A stretch of DNA of 64,000 bases from Ulota crispa (taxonomy: Eukaryota > Streptophyta > Bryopsida > Orthotrichales > Orthotrichaceae): NCBI GenBank assembly GCA_963920765.1, contig OY987242.1, forward strand, positions 14,966,002-15,030,001, given 5' to 3'. Of this stretch, positions 1 through 14,207 are shown piece after piece (the stretch's first letter is position 1; each line of letters starts with the position of its first letter). A program made the translations under genes and the position numbers. Under the pieces are notes generated by a model. The model made no database searches and was not told where the DNA came from. It saw only the letters and a program-made list of their open reading frames with translations.

Positions 1-705
1 CCAATCATACCAAAATTTGAAATCTATGAGTAAAATTTGTAATTTTAGTGAATATTAAATAGTAAATGCTTCTAAATTCATTACATAAAAATCTAAAACT
101 TTTTTTTGAGTGTTTGACTGTATGGATAAATATTAAACATCATGATTCTTGTTTTCTCTTTACAAGCAAACTTCATCAAAGTTACAAAAGTACCATTTTA
201 TAACACATCTATGTTTTGCCCTTGACCCTTTGGGCCTTTAGGAGTTAAACTAATACACCTATTGGAAAAAAAAATCATTAACAAGGCCTCAAAATAGATC
301 TTGCAAAATATGAGTTCTTTGAAATTAGGTCTGAAAAGCAAAGCTTGCCTTTTTAGTTCAAATAAAAAAATAATGTTCAATGTAGAATTGTGTATAAATA
401 ATTATTTATAAGCAAGTGATCATTGTTGAACACATTATGGGCGTTTGAAGCTATAAATTATAAACTCTTCAAAAGCAATATAGAGTTAATAACTTTATTT
501 TTGAAAATGAAAAGTTTGAAGAGTTTAAATTTAATAACATCAATTGATAAACTAAGTATTGTGAATTATTACATAATGGAAATAGTGAGTCCTTAAAGTA
601 CCTGAAGTCTATAAGTTTTTTTTTATGTCTATAATCTTACTTTTGGCATAAATTTATTTTTTTCAGAAGAAGTAAATTGATTAACTTATTAGAAATACAA
701 TTTTC

Positions 706-707
<2 letters not shown>

Positions 708-740
<33 letters not shown>

Positions 741-745
741 ATATA

Positions 746-781
<36 letters not shown>
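708..781. repeat. (TA)n microsatellite
   Basis: An interrupted run of TA dinucleotides, broken by a few TT/AA steps. It can fold on itself and is likely to vary in length between individuals. Confidence 0.9.
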
Positions 782-783
<2 letters not shown>

Positions 784-933
784 TGAGATTAAAAGCTGAT
801 TTCTATTATTGACAATTTGTTTGATAGATTAATCACAACAAGGGAATTAAGTAACTTTTTAAAAATATAAAGTTTATGTCACTAAATGTTTATAGACTTT
901 AAATATTTTCAAATATAACAAAGTTGAGCAATA

Positions 934-942
934 AGAAAAAAA

Positions 943-1025
<83 letters not shown>
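934..1025. repeat. poly-A followed by (TA)n
   Basis: About 25 consecutive A bases run directly into a long (TA)n tract. An A-run ending in a TA repeat could mark the 3' end of an old retroposed sequence, but no body of a LINE or SINE was recognised upstream. Confidence 0.85.
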
Positions 1026-1028
<3 letters not shown>

Positions 1029-4000
1029 AATTTTTTGAAAATCAAATTTTCAAAAATTATATTTTTTCATTTTTGAAAATATTTTTGTATCTTATGTAAA
1101 CAATCAAAGTGGAAGTTATGTAACTTTTCACATAATCATAAAATTGCAATTTTTACAAAAGCTCTTTCTATATATCTTCCCCCTCATCCTATCATTTCTA
1201 CTCTTTCTCATGCTATCATTTGAAAATTTAAAAAATTAGTATTTTCACTTTTGATATAAATACATTGCACAACAATATCAATGTTCAAATCTTGCTCTAC
1301 AAATGCACAAGCTATTGTTCACGAGGTCGGATTCTAGATGGATAAAATCGCTCTAGTGTCTTTTCTATTGAAATCCATACAGAGTATTTAAAAATACACT
1401 TCAAAATCTTACATTATACTTGTTGATGTTATTTGTGGCCATCATTATCACACTTGGTAATCTATTTGGCTTAAAGATGAGAGAGTCTACCTAAAAGTGA
1501 AACTTTGATTCAAAAATTGTAAAATTTCATAATATAATTCATCCAAGCTTGTTTAAATTTTAAATTTTTTATTACCAAGTGCATTTTTGGTATTTTCTCT
1601 TAGCCTCATGTAATATTAGCAAATTCTTGAAGTATAAAGTGTTAAATTGTTCTTAAATTTAGAATCTATTTTGATTTTTTTGAAACAAGTTGTTACGTTT
1701 TTCAAGGAATGGATTTGCTGTTAGATTGGATTTGTTATTGAATTGGATTTAAAAAGTTAAATAAATAATATACATTTATTACTTAAGTTTTAATTTTATA
1801 TTTAGAACAATCTTAATATTGATATTTATTACAATTCAAATTTATCTTAAAATTGTAAAAAACTAAATGTTTTTTTTTTCTTTCTTTCTGAATGGTGTTC
1901 ATTTCAATTCTACATATTTATAATAAATGATATTACAATTATTTTATGGATTGTTTTTGAACTTTCAAATAAAAATTTTAATTTAAAAATGAAAATTTAC
2001 ATATAATACAAATTCAATTATTCAATTTACAACATTCAAAGTTTTAGATTTTAATAATAGCTAAAAAAAAAATCATTATTTTCAAAATCTTATTGCCTTC
2101 AAAACCTCCTATTTTTTGCTTTCATGACTTCAATTTTTGTAATTTTTATAATAAAAGTTGTTGAAATTCTTTTAAATTTATTATAAAAATTTATAAATTC
2201 ATATTTGTGTAAAATTTAATTATTTAAAACTTCTATTATTTGCATATAATAACAAATGATAACTCTAAATGTCATTTGTCTAAAAGATGGCATTTAGATT
2301 TTAAAAATTCATCAAATTAAAAAAATTAAATTAATGATTTTGTTATTGAGTTAGTTTTTTTTTTTTTTTTTTTTAAACATTTTAGATGTTGTTATCTCTC
2401 AATTAGTGTGCAAAAAACTTTTTACTATAGATATATTTATAACAACAATCTGTTATCAAGAACAAAACGTTTGTTTAACTCTAAAAGACCAAACAATTTT
2501 TTTTACAAAAAATATTTAGAACTGGCACTTTTGGAGGTCTAAAAATAAAAAAGAAGAAGTTCTTTAAAAAAAAATTCAACCGTAGGATTTTGCCGTAGAC
2601 TATGGAAGGTACTTGTGGAAACAATTAGCTTTTTGATAATGAGAAGTGAAAAATGAACATTTGAAGTGAAGAAAAAAATAATCTTTGCTACTCAAAAGTT
2701 TTAGAAGCCTTTGACCACCTTAATAGCAAAAAAGTTGTTCTACATAAAGTTAAGATTTATTTTATTCATTCAAGAGACTAAATTAAGTCTATGTGGGAGA
2801 ATTTTCACAAAAAAACATTTGTAAAACATACTTCTAAAAATCTTCAAATGCGAAAAGACTATGAAATTTGCATCTACATTTGAAAAAATTAGAGGATTTC
2901 TATAAAATAGATACAGTTGAATTACACAAATCAGAACTATGAAAATATAGGGATATCTGACTATTACCACTTTGCAAAAATAAAAAATAAAAAAAATTGC
3001 AAAATATTCAAAAAATTAAAAATTATATTTTCACATGAGGCAAGTAGAACGAAGGGTTTTAGATTCCATAAAAAGGGTCCATTATACATTTCATATACTT
3101 TTTCACTTGTTAATTAGTGGAGATCTCAATAAAATAATCACAAAATTTTATTCTAATTTACAAAAAACATCCATTAGCGATTAAGAGAATCTTTTGGATT
3201 TTTTTTTGTGAAATGTTTCATACAGTCTTTAGGAATTTCACACAAATAGAGGTTTTTCATGCGGAGCCTGAAATTTCATGATGGTCCTTAATATTATGTA
3301 GTTGGCCGCTCAGCAAAATCATACTTTGCTTTTATAGCAGCTGCGTCGTGTTTCAATAACTACTTTGCTTTCCCAATCAATGCTATCGCCGCTGCTATGA
3401 TGCACCACTAGGTCAATCAAACTGAAACCGCTATTACACCTGCTTTTGATGGGCTTTGTCCCATCGTGCCTCTATTTAATTTTACATCACCACGTCCATC
3501 TACTCCCAAACAAAGCCATCTTGTACAATATCCTAATAAAATGTCTGCAATGCATTTTTATTTATTAATAAAAATATATACAATACATGAATAATATGAA
3601 ACATGGAAGATATATATTAAAAAAAAAATTAGTGCATCGATAACTACTTTTATCTTATCATTCAATATTGTATCAATATGATGCACAATTATCGATTACA
3701 AGATAAAACATATGTACCTTCAAGTATTTCTAAATATTCACGCTATTCACATGGTTGATAATTCCGACCTCATAAACGCCCGTAAAAGCACACAACGCAT
3801 TGTGGTAAAGCATGAATTTATTATGGATAAAGCACACAACTGCAATGAAAACAACATACAAATTCGAGCGAAAATGAGCTTTTATGTTTTTGACTCAATT
3901 CTCAACCAATAAGTCCAATCACATATATCTATATCTAATGCAATATAATGTGAATGGATAAAGTGAAACTTTATAAAACAAATTACTTTAAAAATGACAT

Positions 4001-7000
4001 CATTGTCACTTTCGTAACAGAAAAACTGCATTAAATAGCTCTAACTAAAATTCATGCTGTCAACAATAAATGAGTTTTTTTCTTGGTTTCAATTGCGCTA
4101 TAGATAATATATGTGTTCAGCCCGCCAAGAGTGGATCACTTTCACGGACTTGTTGTATACAATATATGCAATTTTTTTTACTAAACCATCAAATGCTTCA
4201 TCTATAGTATTATTAGTTGCTAACTATTGAAGTTTATATCTAAAAATCTTATAATAAAATATAAGTGTCAAATTGCATGATGGTATGTGGAAACTATTGC
4301 CGTAATTCTTTGTTTATGATATGTTTGAAGGTGTTGGCTAAAGCATCTTTTTAAAATAATATCAAACAAAAAAAATTGGCAAGATATTATATACAAACTT
4401 GATGAAGTTATGTACATGGATACATTTAAAAAATCTGTTGTCCACACAGTAAAAGAAGCAACTACTAAGCTAAATCAACTGTTCTCTAATTATGTACAAG
4501 AAGTTCAATTGTCGAAAGGTATTACTTGCTAGAAATATTATGAATAAAACATATGGAGAATGATACTCCAGATTATTATGCAATGTTTTAATGCATCGCT
4601 CTTATTAACATTTTTAGTTTATTTTATATTATTCCAAAAAAATTTGATTTTGCTTCTTGATTTGGTTCTATTAAAACTAGTAGTTTTGAAATTCTTAATG
4701 GTTCATGGATTTTTTTTAAAGTTCATTTTTTTAGTATTGCTGGTAGTTGCTTAGACAGTAGTAATAAATATAAAAGATGTCAATACATAAGTATTAAATG
4801 TTATAGGTGAATAAGATTAACTTTGAAATATTGAAATATTTAATGTATACAAATAATTAAATTGAAACTAATATGAATGTAAATAACTTTATACAATTTT
4901 TATATATTAGTGTATATATTTTTATAATTTTTTTTATAACAATAATGAAGGAAAACTCTAAATTTTGAACTTACCATTATCTGTCTTGAACTATAAAAGA
5001 ATTTTGTGATTTTTTTAAAAATACAATTTTAAAGATTCATAAATATATTTTCATAAGATAGATAGTAAGTTCTTAAGTGTTATAACAGAAAAAAATCATT
5101 ATTACACAGAACGTATGAGCCTCTTGTAAAATTAAATGACAAATAATATATTTTTGATGTGGCGCTGTACAAACGATAAGTGCTTTTTATTTCTAATTCT
5201 GTATTAAAACATTACATAATGAGATTTTAAGCTATAAATGTGAGATCAATATGCGTGAAGATTCTTGACTCTTGTATTTAATTATATATGTATTGTACAT
5301 ATTTATAATAATTGTGTTTGTAAAAAAACAAAAAATTTAATGTCACTTTTGTAAAATTGGATTTGATAAAGATATAACGTCCAAAACTGATCTGCTACGT
5401 CAACGTCTTTCATATGCGTGGTATACTCAAGATACATAAATGATATATGGATGTTTTCTTATATTGTTCTAGTTTATTATGATATCTTAGCAAAGAAAAA
5501 TTTATATAGAAATTGCAATGTTACAGCGTGAGTAAATATAGTAAGAATGAGTTTTTAATTCTTTCATACTATATTAGAAATGAATCACAACTCAAATATG
5601 AGCAATTGTAAACTGTTTTATGCAAATTTTATATAATTTTTGGTATTCTCCAATGCAGAAAGAAACATAATCTTTTTCGCATTTATAATACCTGTTGCAT
5701 TTTTTTTTACAATAATTCTTAAAATAAATGTATACTTGAGAAGAAACCATTGTATTGCATGTTTATGACCTTTGTATGATGTTAATTATCTCAATACCAC
5801 ATTGTAAGCTATTTTGGGGTGACCAAACAATACGAATATTTTATATAGTAAAGTACACTATTTTCTACAATATATTTCAAAATTTGAAATAAATTTTGAA
5901 ATTGAATTTGCAATGCAACAAACATTTATTCGCATTTATGTAACTTCTGCAATATAAATTTCATAGTCAGATTATGCTTGTTTTTACAACGTATCATCAT
6001 CTTATCGATGGTGCCAAATTTGCTAATGTTTCATGACAACTGACATTTCCTTCTAACTGTGGTAATCAATCTCTATATCCGTCTTATATTGTTGTACCCA
6101 TAAAACTTTCTATCGTATACATAAATATTTAGTTTCATAATATGCAAGCATTTCATCAATAAAAATATCAATTTTGGAATACAAAATTTGAGATTATAAA
6201 TCAATGAAAAATTAAACATTTGTTTTGTCAATACATCACATTGGGTTGACGTTTTACCTGCTTACACATGAGAATAATCATAAATACTTGTAATTTCTTT
6301 GTACCGCACGGCGTTTAAGACAAATCCCATATATATATTTTTTCTACGTCCAATATATTAGCAAACCAATTAATGTCCTTCACAATGTCCCGCAATATTA
6401 TAAAATGCTAGTATACATCAAGAAACTGCAAAAATGTTAAATGTAACGCAAATACATAGTAAACGAAGAGTCATCAATAAACTCAATGAAATTTGGAACG
6501 TATCTAAAGAAAATTTGATTCTATGAATCACTATGGTATATGAATTTGAAGCTATTATAGTTTTTCATGTTTTCAATACTATCACTACTATCCACATTAC
6601 TAGAGGATAGCAGAAGTAATTTTAAACTCTTGTTGATGTTATCACCACAGAGTACTCCTATTTGTTTGCTCTTAGTGAGCAAAGAGAACCATAAAAATCC
6701 TCATTATTCATAGAAAAATCGTGTTGTACTACCAATAGTTTATTTTTATTTATATTATATCATCCGCATGCATATAAAAGCAAAATTTAAATTTAATCAA
6801 AATAAAAAATTATCTTGTGAATCACTGAATCATTAAAAAAAAAAAAAAAATGTTATGGAAGCACATAAAAAACTTTCCTACAACAATTTTTTTTTACATT
6901 TACTAATATGAAACTTAAAGTAAATTATAAAAAATTCATTTTTTAAAAATTGATTCATTCTATATATTAATAACAATAATATAATTATTTTTACTATAGT

Positions 7001-8308
7001 GTTTAAAAATTCTAATATCCCAATAAATAATTCTTCTAGTACTTATTATAGTAATTTTAAACATTGGTATACATAGTTATTTTTACTATGTTTTTAAAAC
7101 ACATTATAATATTCATATTGTTACATAATTTGTTACTACTTATGAAAGTTTAATAACACATAATTTCGGTTTTTAAAGAGTTATCTATAAAAGTTTTGAA
7201 TACATTAAAAAACATATGTATGCAATCTACCACATTGTACTAGAATATGTTTCTTACTATTGAAGCACATTATAGATTAAAATTGAAATCTCATTTTATA
7301 TGTATTTTTAAATCATGTTAGTAAATGAACATGTGAAAATGTGGAATTCCTAATAAGCAATTTCACTGCATATACTACAAAACATTTTTATACAAAGATA
7401 ATTTGTGCATAGATTAATTCGATAGTTAATTAAAAAACCTATTTTTGTTAAAATATTATGTATTTCAAATTCTTCAGGGCTAGTGGAATTAAAAAGAATC
7501 CCAATATTGCATATAAAGAATGGAAAAATTATGAACACTAAAAAAATCAATAATACGTATAGTTGACGTTGCAATAAATTTTAATTTATTCCAGTAGCAA
7601 CATTATCATGCTAATATTGCTATAGATTTGTACAGTAATTACAAACTAGAACATGGACTACAGTCACTATACTATCAAATTCTGCATGTATTTTTCTATT
7701 ATGTAAATGCCTAGAATTGCTTTCTAAGAGTAATACATCTCTGAAAAACTTTCAAAGGACTCAATAAGTACTCTATAATTAAAAGATCTTTACACAACCT
7801 ATTTAGCCAATATCACTTGGATAGATAAACAAAATGTCCTAAAGATTTATAGGTCCCATAGTCATAATGAAACTTTTAGGAACTTAATCGTAGCATGAAT
7901 AATGTTACTATTTCTTAAAGGTTACAAATTTGTCTTCAATGTATATGATCAAAGACAAATGAAGATTTTCAAATAAGTTACTATGTCTAGTTATGCTTCA
8001 CATAAAAAAACGTGCCTATTGTAGATTATAATGTTTTCAATTATAATGTCATTAAAGGAAAAATAATTCATGCATATATGATCACATGATGTAGTGGAAT
8101 TGAAAATTTCACACTAATTGAATGAAATTATGCTTATAAATTATTATTCCTTTTAGAAATCACTAAACAAATCACATTCCATTTCATTGGTTCATGTCAT
8201 CATACACTTCAAATTATGTTTTAAAATTAAATCTAGCAACTCTACATCTTACGCACCTAATATATTTCTAACCTAAACAACAAAAGAAGTTCAATATGAA
8301 CTAACATT

Positions 8309-8312
<4 letters not shown>

Positions 8313-8350
<38 letters not shown>
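8313..8350. repeat. (TA)n microsatellite, left side of MITE
   Basis: A pure TA run directly abutting the inverted-repeat element that starts at about 8351. A second TA run lies on the other side at about 8757-8782, so the element probably inserted into a TA tract that now flanks it on both sides. Confidence 0.85.
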
Positions 8351-8352
<2 letters not shown>

Positions 8353-8752
8353 AAACTACTACTACGACATCCTAGATTGTTAATGGGATATTTTCTCCAA
8401 GCATGAAAATGAGATTATCAATGTTGATTTTGCTGATTTTTTTATTTGGATCAAAAGATTTATTTCACCTTTATCATTTTAAGGCTGTATTAAAAAAATA
8501 GGTGTGCTTAAATTTTAAATTAAAAATATATGACTTTTGAATTACTTAAAGCAAATATATTTTAAAAAATATATTGATGCACTAATATTTCAATTTTTTT
8601 TGTATTTGTCATGTTTTTTTTCAAGGAAGTGATAATGTTGTGATTGAATGAATGATGGACCACTTAATAAATAAAAAATAGCACTAAATTATCAAACTTC
8701 ATGCTCAAAAGGGTGTCCCGTTAGCAATTTAGGGTGTCGTTGTAGCAATTCC
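8351..8752. mobile_element. MITE with ~45-bp TIRs inserted in a TA repeat
   Basis: The left end (GGAAACTACTACTACGACAT...) and the reverse complement of the right end (GGAATTGCTACAACGACACC...) match with mismatches over about 45 bp and continue into GCATGAA. The interior is AT-rich with no ORF. TA microsatellites flank both sides, so the target duplication cannot be delimited. The motif CTAC-ACGACATCC recurs in the palindrome inside the alpha/beta-hydrolase intron at 41039-41187, suggesting a shared family. The superfamily is not determined. Confidence 0.65.
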
Positions 8753-8756
8753 ATAT

Positions 8757-8782
8757 TTTATATATATATATATATATATATA
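8757..8782. repeat. (TA)n microsatellite, right side of MITE
   Basis: TA run on the right flank of the MITE at 8351-8752. It is the counterpart of the run at 8313-8350. Confidence 0.8.
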
Positions 8783-11430
8783 ACCGCACTTGCTATTGGA
8801 ATTCCAGTATATTGTAGCTGCTCCTGGTTCTCGTGAGCGACCTCCAACTCTAGCGGCTTCTGGTCTAGTGCCGTTCGCTTTAGCAACTCATGTTATCGTG
8901 CCTCTTGCTCTAGCAATTTTTAGTAGGCTACATTATGCCTCAACGTTTATCAAATGTCGGAGCCGCTATAATGTTTGGAACTGCCTAAGCAGCGAGCGCT
9001 TCCGTTGGTCTTGAATAATCCTTCCCGCTGACTGTAGCCAGTTTTACGCCGATGAGGCCTTCCTAGTCCTCTCCTAATATTGTGCAATAGCTTGGGAGAT
9101 TATAGCAATGCTTCCAATCTTGTGGTCTCTCTATCATAAATTTCACCATCTTCTACTTCATTGTCTGTAAAATCCTCCTTTAAAGATGAATTGTGTACTT
9201 TGAGTGGTTCTAGACTACCATGAAAAATTGGATCAAGTTCTTCAACAACATCTCCAAAATGTGTGTCAATATAGTAGCTACCATCTTCTGATAATGTAGA
9301 TACAAAATCAAGAGTTGGATAGATGCTACATGGAGACAAGATGTCTAGTGTTTCAAAACTTGCAGTCTTACTTGGAGGAAGAAGAATCTCTCTTGTTGAT
9401 GACTCTTGAAGAAAGAGGCGGCAACTACGCCTCATCAAAAGGTTGTCTCATGTTACCTACAAGTATGAAAATGCAATTGAAGTAAACAAACAAAAATTAC
9501 CCAACAAGAATGAACATGATAAGTTTTGAAAATGTGTGGCCTTTCACTACTCACGTCACTTTGTAAACCTTTGCTTTGTTTGAGCCTTGGCATGATGTGT
9601 GTAGTAGATGAGGAAGCCCAAAAGCAAAATTCATTTGAATTAAATACAAATTCTTGTTGTAGTTGAAGAGAGAGTGGAGCATACAAGCGCCACAAGTAAT
9701 GCAATTCCTAATCTAAAGAATAGGCCTACTATTGAAATTTATGAAGTTTCTTCAATGTTTGTGTCTCAAAATTGCTTGAATTAACAAATGTTAGCTTTCT
9801 CAAACTTCAAGAATTCAATGCTAATACAACTTAATTGGACCTCTAAATCACTTAGGAGCAATTTCTAATTACTAAACCTAAATTTGGAATTGTGGCATAC
9901 TTGCAAAATTTACATTGATTTGTCAATGGCATGCCTCTGCTCTGTTAACTCCAGCACCAAAGTCGCGCCTTCCCACACCTGCTGATCAAGCCTTCTCCTT
10001 CATTGTCCTGCAGTCGCAAATTACTAGCCCAAGGTCAGCCACTCATTTCCAATCCCGCAGTAGTGGGCTCAGCCACGCTTTCTCTCCACTCCGCCTGCAA
10101 CGGATGCTCACCACCCCCCTATACTTGTAGAGCCACTACCCTAACCGCCAAAGCTGATGCCGCAACCGCTAAAGCTAATGCTATAAGCTTGTAATATCCG
10201 CAACCACAACCACATGTTATCCTCACGCACCCTTGTCAGCCACCCTTTCTCTCCCTTTCACTCCATTTTCCACACTGTCAGGTTAGGGACCAAAAATAAA
10301 ACCCATTGTTCAACCTGCCCACCTCAATTGGTACCCATGCCCTTGCAAGCTGCCATATTCAATCTTCAACTACAAAGGGGAAGAGTTACCTTGACTACCC
10401 CACTCTCCTCTATTTTTCAAAAAAACATGCGTACCTTCTTTGTCTAATGTCAAAATGAAATAAGAATTGGACACCCATGTTGGTCTTCAAATTTCTCACC
10501 TTTAATAAAAATTTCATAAAATCTTACAAAATAGTTAAGCTATAGCTTATAGGTACATGTCCAGAATCCTAAAAAACCCCAAAGGAATAATGGTCCTTTG
10601 AAGGTTAATATTGCAAAATTCTAAGATTAATTTCAAAACTTTAGAAGCGCTAAACTTACAACACAATTAATCAAAATTGTTATCAAGGTTATCTTAACTG
10701 CCAAAATTTATGACATTGCATGTTTTAGTAAATGCCTTAAATTTCATGCTTATTAATCTAAACTAATGTAAATATAATATTTTGAGTTTCCACATTTAAT
10801 TTTTATATCTCAAATATGAAACATTATTTTTATTGGCATGAATTTAGTCTGATGGTTAAAAAATAATTTTAAAACAAAATTACTTGTAATTGCTAATGAT
10901 TTTCATTAAAAATAATTTAGAAAAACGAATTCAATATCTCTTAAAATTTGTATATTCATCTTTTAGTATAAAAATAAGTATCACCTGCAATTTTTATTTT
11001 CACGCAAAAATAACAAAAATACGACGATAACATAATTTTTAGTGCTTTGTACATTTCATAATAAATTCTAATGTGTGATTAATAAACTCTACTCACTTGT
11101 ATATTTCAAAGGAGTTGAATATAATAATAAAACTCCTTGAATTAGTAACGTTTTAAATACGTTGTTAATGATGTAAGGGGGAGTTCAAATATAATCTTTT
11201 AGAGTAATTATTGAAACGCCACAGGCAATGAAATAATGCAATGCTAAGCGTTATTTAAAATGTTATAGCGACAAATGGAATTGCCCATAATGCTTATAAA
11301 AATTATAGAGTACTATCATTTTTATAATTATAAAAAAAATTGATTTTGTAAATGAATAGTAATAAACTGGTAGCGTGATCTATACTTTTAAATATGAGTA
11401 TATGAGTATTTGATAGTATTATCTAGATGT
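8783..11430. other. Intergenic, unrecognised ORF fragments
   Basis: This stretch is less AT-rich between about 8790 and 10450 and contains several short ORFs in conflicting frames. None is recognised. The best is the minus-strand ORF at 9100-9438, listed separately. A short internal repeat resembling ACCGCYAAAGCTRATGC occurs twice near 10141-10180. From about 10450 to 11430 the DNA is AT-rich with nothing interpretable. Confidence 0.4.
9100..9438 (-). CDS. Unrecognised acidic ORF, possible gene or transposon remnant
   Basis: An open frame of 112 codons on the minus strand. It is serine- and leucine-rich, with an acidic C-terminal half (EDFTDNEVEDGEIYD). I do not recognise a family. A second open frame lies just upstream on the same strand at 9453-9704 and is probably chance. 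The acidic low-complexity tail and the raised GC compared with surroundings make it more coding-like than other ORFs nearby. No splice-site model or start context was convincing, and an old transposon-derived fragment is just as likely. Confidence 0.2.
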   Translation of the reverse strand: MMRRSCRLFLQESSTREILLPPSKTASFETLDILSPCSIYPTLDFVSTLSEDGSYYIDTHFGDVVEELDPIFHGSLEPLKVHNSSLKEDFTDNEVEDGEIYDRETTRLEALL

Positions 11431-12357
11431 TTAACCCCTAAAGGACCATTTGCCCTTGCGGGGATAAATGAGATTTTGGACAGGGTCATGCTACTACAAT
11501 TTGTGACCAAATTCTATTATTATTTTTTTCAATGGTAGAGTTTTGCAAAAGTAACGTGGGAGAATAATTTTTACTAAATTCCGATTAACAGCTCAAAAAT
11601 TATAAGCGCAAACATGTGAATTTTAGTTGGAGGGGCAACTTGGGCATGCCATTTTTTTGTTAACTTCTCCCAAGGGGAACCAATGAAGGAATGACCCTTC
11701 ATTGGAATCTATCCAAAGCAATAGTGTACTAAATAAATACATTGTTGTATTTGATAAATACATTGTTGTATTTGATAAATACATTAACCTTTGATTTGCA
11801 ATAACTACTAGAGATTTGGTTCTATCTCCAATTTTCTTTCTTGAGATTGTCAATGAAGCTAAACTCTTCCAATCCACTAATTGGATTTTTCTTTTCTTTG
11901 ATATATCTTTAGAAAACTTGGTTGACAAAAAACCTCATTGTAGTGTGAATTTCAAGCACATGTTTGCAATGCATGGCCATGGAGGATGCGTTCCATGTCT
12001 TGGTTGATCACAAAAATTTGGAGAGATGTGCCTAACATGATTTAGAGCATGTTAGACAAATCTCTTCAGCACCTATAATGCAAAAAAATTTCACCACATG
12101 AGGTCAATGGCATCTGAAATTTTGGGTAGGGGTCAAAAAAACTTTATGTAATACCTTCAGATGATCATATCTCTCAATCACTTTGTATAGTTAAACTTCA
12201 CAAAAAATTTAGGGTATGTTCTTGAATGAGTCTACTATAAGATCTTAATGTTAGATTTGAATTTTTTTGCAAAAGATTGTTTTTGGGATCAAATCACTAA
12301 AAATGACGGTTTTGAATCTTTTTTGTGAAAAAATGTGCTTGGTCCTTTAGGAGTTAA
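11431..12357. mobile_element. TTAA element A (piggyBac-like, non-autonomous)
   Basis: TTAA occurs at both borders (11431-11434 and 12354-12357). Immediately inside are matching inverted ends, CCCCTAAAGGACCA on the left and CTCCTAAAGGACCA read inward from the right. A small imperfect hairpin (TTGCCC/GGGGAT) follows the left end, as in the sister copies. The ORFs inside (11623-11928 minus and 11816-12007 plus) overlap each other and match nothing I know. A TTAA target duplication with CCC-starting ends is the signature of the piggyBac superfamily. The superfamily call is inference, because no transposase is present. Confidence 0.7.
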
Positions 12358-14207
12358 AAAACTAAATAAAAAAGGACAACATATGCATTGAAGATTGTAA
12401 TTGAAAAATTGAATCTGAATAATAATGGATTGTGAAAGCAAAAATTTATATATCTTAAAAGTGCATATTTAGTCACGTCATCTATATTAGCAAATTATCG
12501 TTGATAGATGAAACAAAAAGATAACATTGTACGAATAAAATTAAAAAAGCCACTAGTAGAAATGGTATTTCATATTTTTCTATACACAAAAAATGCAATT
12601 TTTTGTTATAAATCAATGGGCTTGGCTAAGTGCAAAATTAAATTATTACTTTTAATGTAATCGTCTCAATCAGTTTGTCTTAATAATGCAAAGAATGAGG
12701 TTGCAATTTGTTATTCTTGTAAAGTATTTCTTTGTTCAGTAGCCAAAGCTTATTTCTTTGTCACATTTTCAAAATAATACCCACACGTCAATTTGGATAT
12801 AACTACAATCAGTTAGGTTTTTAATCATCATGAACTACTTCACTCTTTGTAAATTTGATAGGTCACAATTCATTATGAATTGACTCACTCTACTTTGTCA
12901 ATTCCCAAATTCTAACTAAAAGTTACTCACATAGTTTATCATAAACTCCATCAATAGAAAACTCCAATCATAATGATAATTGATTTTTAAATTGCAAATA
13001 AGCTAATCATTGTCATCACATCTTTACTCTTTAAGTGTCTAAACTCATTTCTTCGGAAAAAAAATTAAAAAGTGCCATTTTCAATCATTGGATTTGAAGG
13101 AAAATTTAAATGTATTATTTTCCAAATCTAATTATAGGATTTCACATTAGACTTGTGCAAAGAGCCATTGTGAAAGTTTCAAGAAGTTTGATTATACAAA
13201 TTGAGAGGTAAGAACATATGAAGTTAATATGAAGTTCTTTTGATTTTTAAATGTGTCAGGTCCCTCTGAGAGTCCATTGTGGACTTTATTTGCATTAAAG
13301 ATGCCAAATTTTGATTTGTCCAACATGCTCTAAATCATGTCAGGCATATTTTCATAAGTTATTGTGGTCACCAAAGACTTGGGATATTTCCTTCAGAGAT
13401 CATTGCAAACATATGTTTAAAATTCACACTATACTAGGGTTTTTTGCAAACCAAATTTCTAGCATTTTTTTTGAAAATAAAAATCCCAAAAGTAGAGTGG
13501 ATTTGTTTTTGTTTTTATTAACAACCAAAAAAATTGAAAAAAAATCATACCTCTAGTAGCTATTGCAAGTCAAAGGTTAATGAATTTATCAAATTTAATA
13601 GTGTATTCATCTATTTCAAAATTACTATGGACATGCTCCAATGAAGCATCATGCCTTCATCGATTACCCTTGAGAGGATTTAATAAAAAAAAGGCATGCT
13701 TGAATTGCTCCTAGTTCAAAAAATACCCATGAAATACTCATGACTTTTGAATTGTGAATTTGATTTGAAGAAAAAATGCATCTCCACATAGCCCTAGCAA
13801 AAATATTTTTCAAAATACACATCAAATTGATTGATAAGAATATCAATATAATAAGCTTGTCCAAAATTCATTTTGTCTTCCATAGGGACAACAAGCTTTA
13901 GTGGTTAATCAAATCACACACAATCAATAAAACAACTCAATTGTTCACAATAGTAACAAGCCTTATTTGATCATTTGTCCATTTCAAACAAAATTAAACA
14001 AAACAAATGGATTTTTGTTATATTTCAATTTACAACTTCTTATTATTAATCTTTAAGCTTGCTTTTTCAAAAAGAATGTAGTTGCTATTTTTAAATTGCT
14101 TTTTATATGTTGAACTTCACACATAAATTGCCGCTATTTGGTTAATAGACTTCAACAAATTTTCTTTATTGAAAAACAAACTTGACTCCCTTTAATGTCT
14201 ATTGATC
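12358..14207. other. Intergenic, nothing recognised
   Basis: AT-rich DNA with short ORFs only, the longest being 81 codons at 13311-13556. These have no family resemblance and low-complexity lysine/phenylalanine-rich translations typical of AT-rich noncoding DNA. No TIR-bounded element was found. Confidence 0.5.

Larger units (their letters stand above)
1..8350. other. AT-rich gene-free stretch
   Basis: No open reading frame longer than about 75 codons and no recognisable protein occurs on either strand. The DNA is visibly more AT-rich than the rest of the window, with many A and T homopolymers and TA microsatellites. A slightly less AT-rich patch lies at about 3240-3560, without an interpretable ORF. 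I see no terminal inverted repeats or clear coding remnants, so this looks like decayed intergenic DNA. An old, heavily mutated transposon landscape is possible but cannot be shown by reading. Confidence 0.6.
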
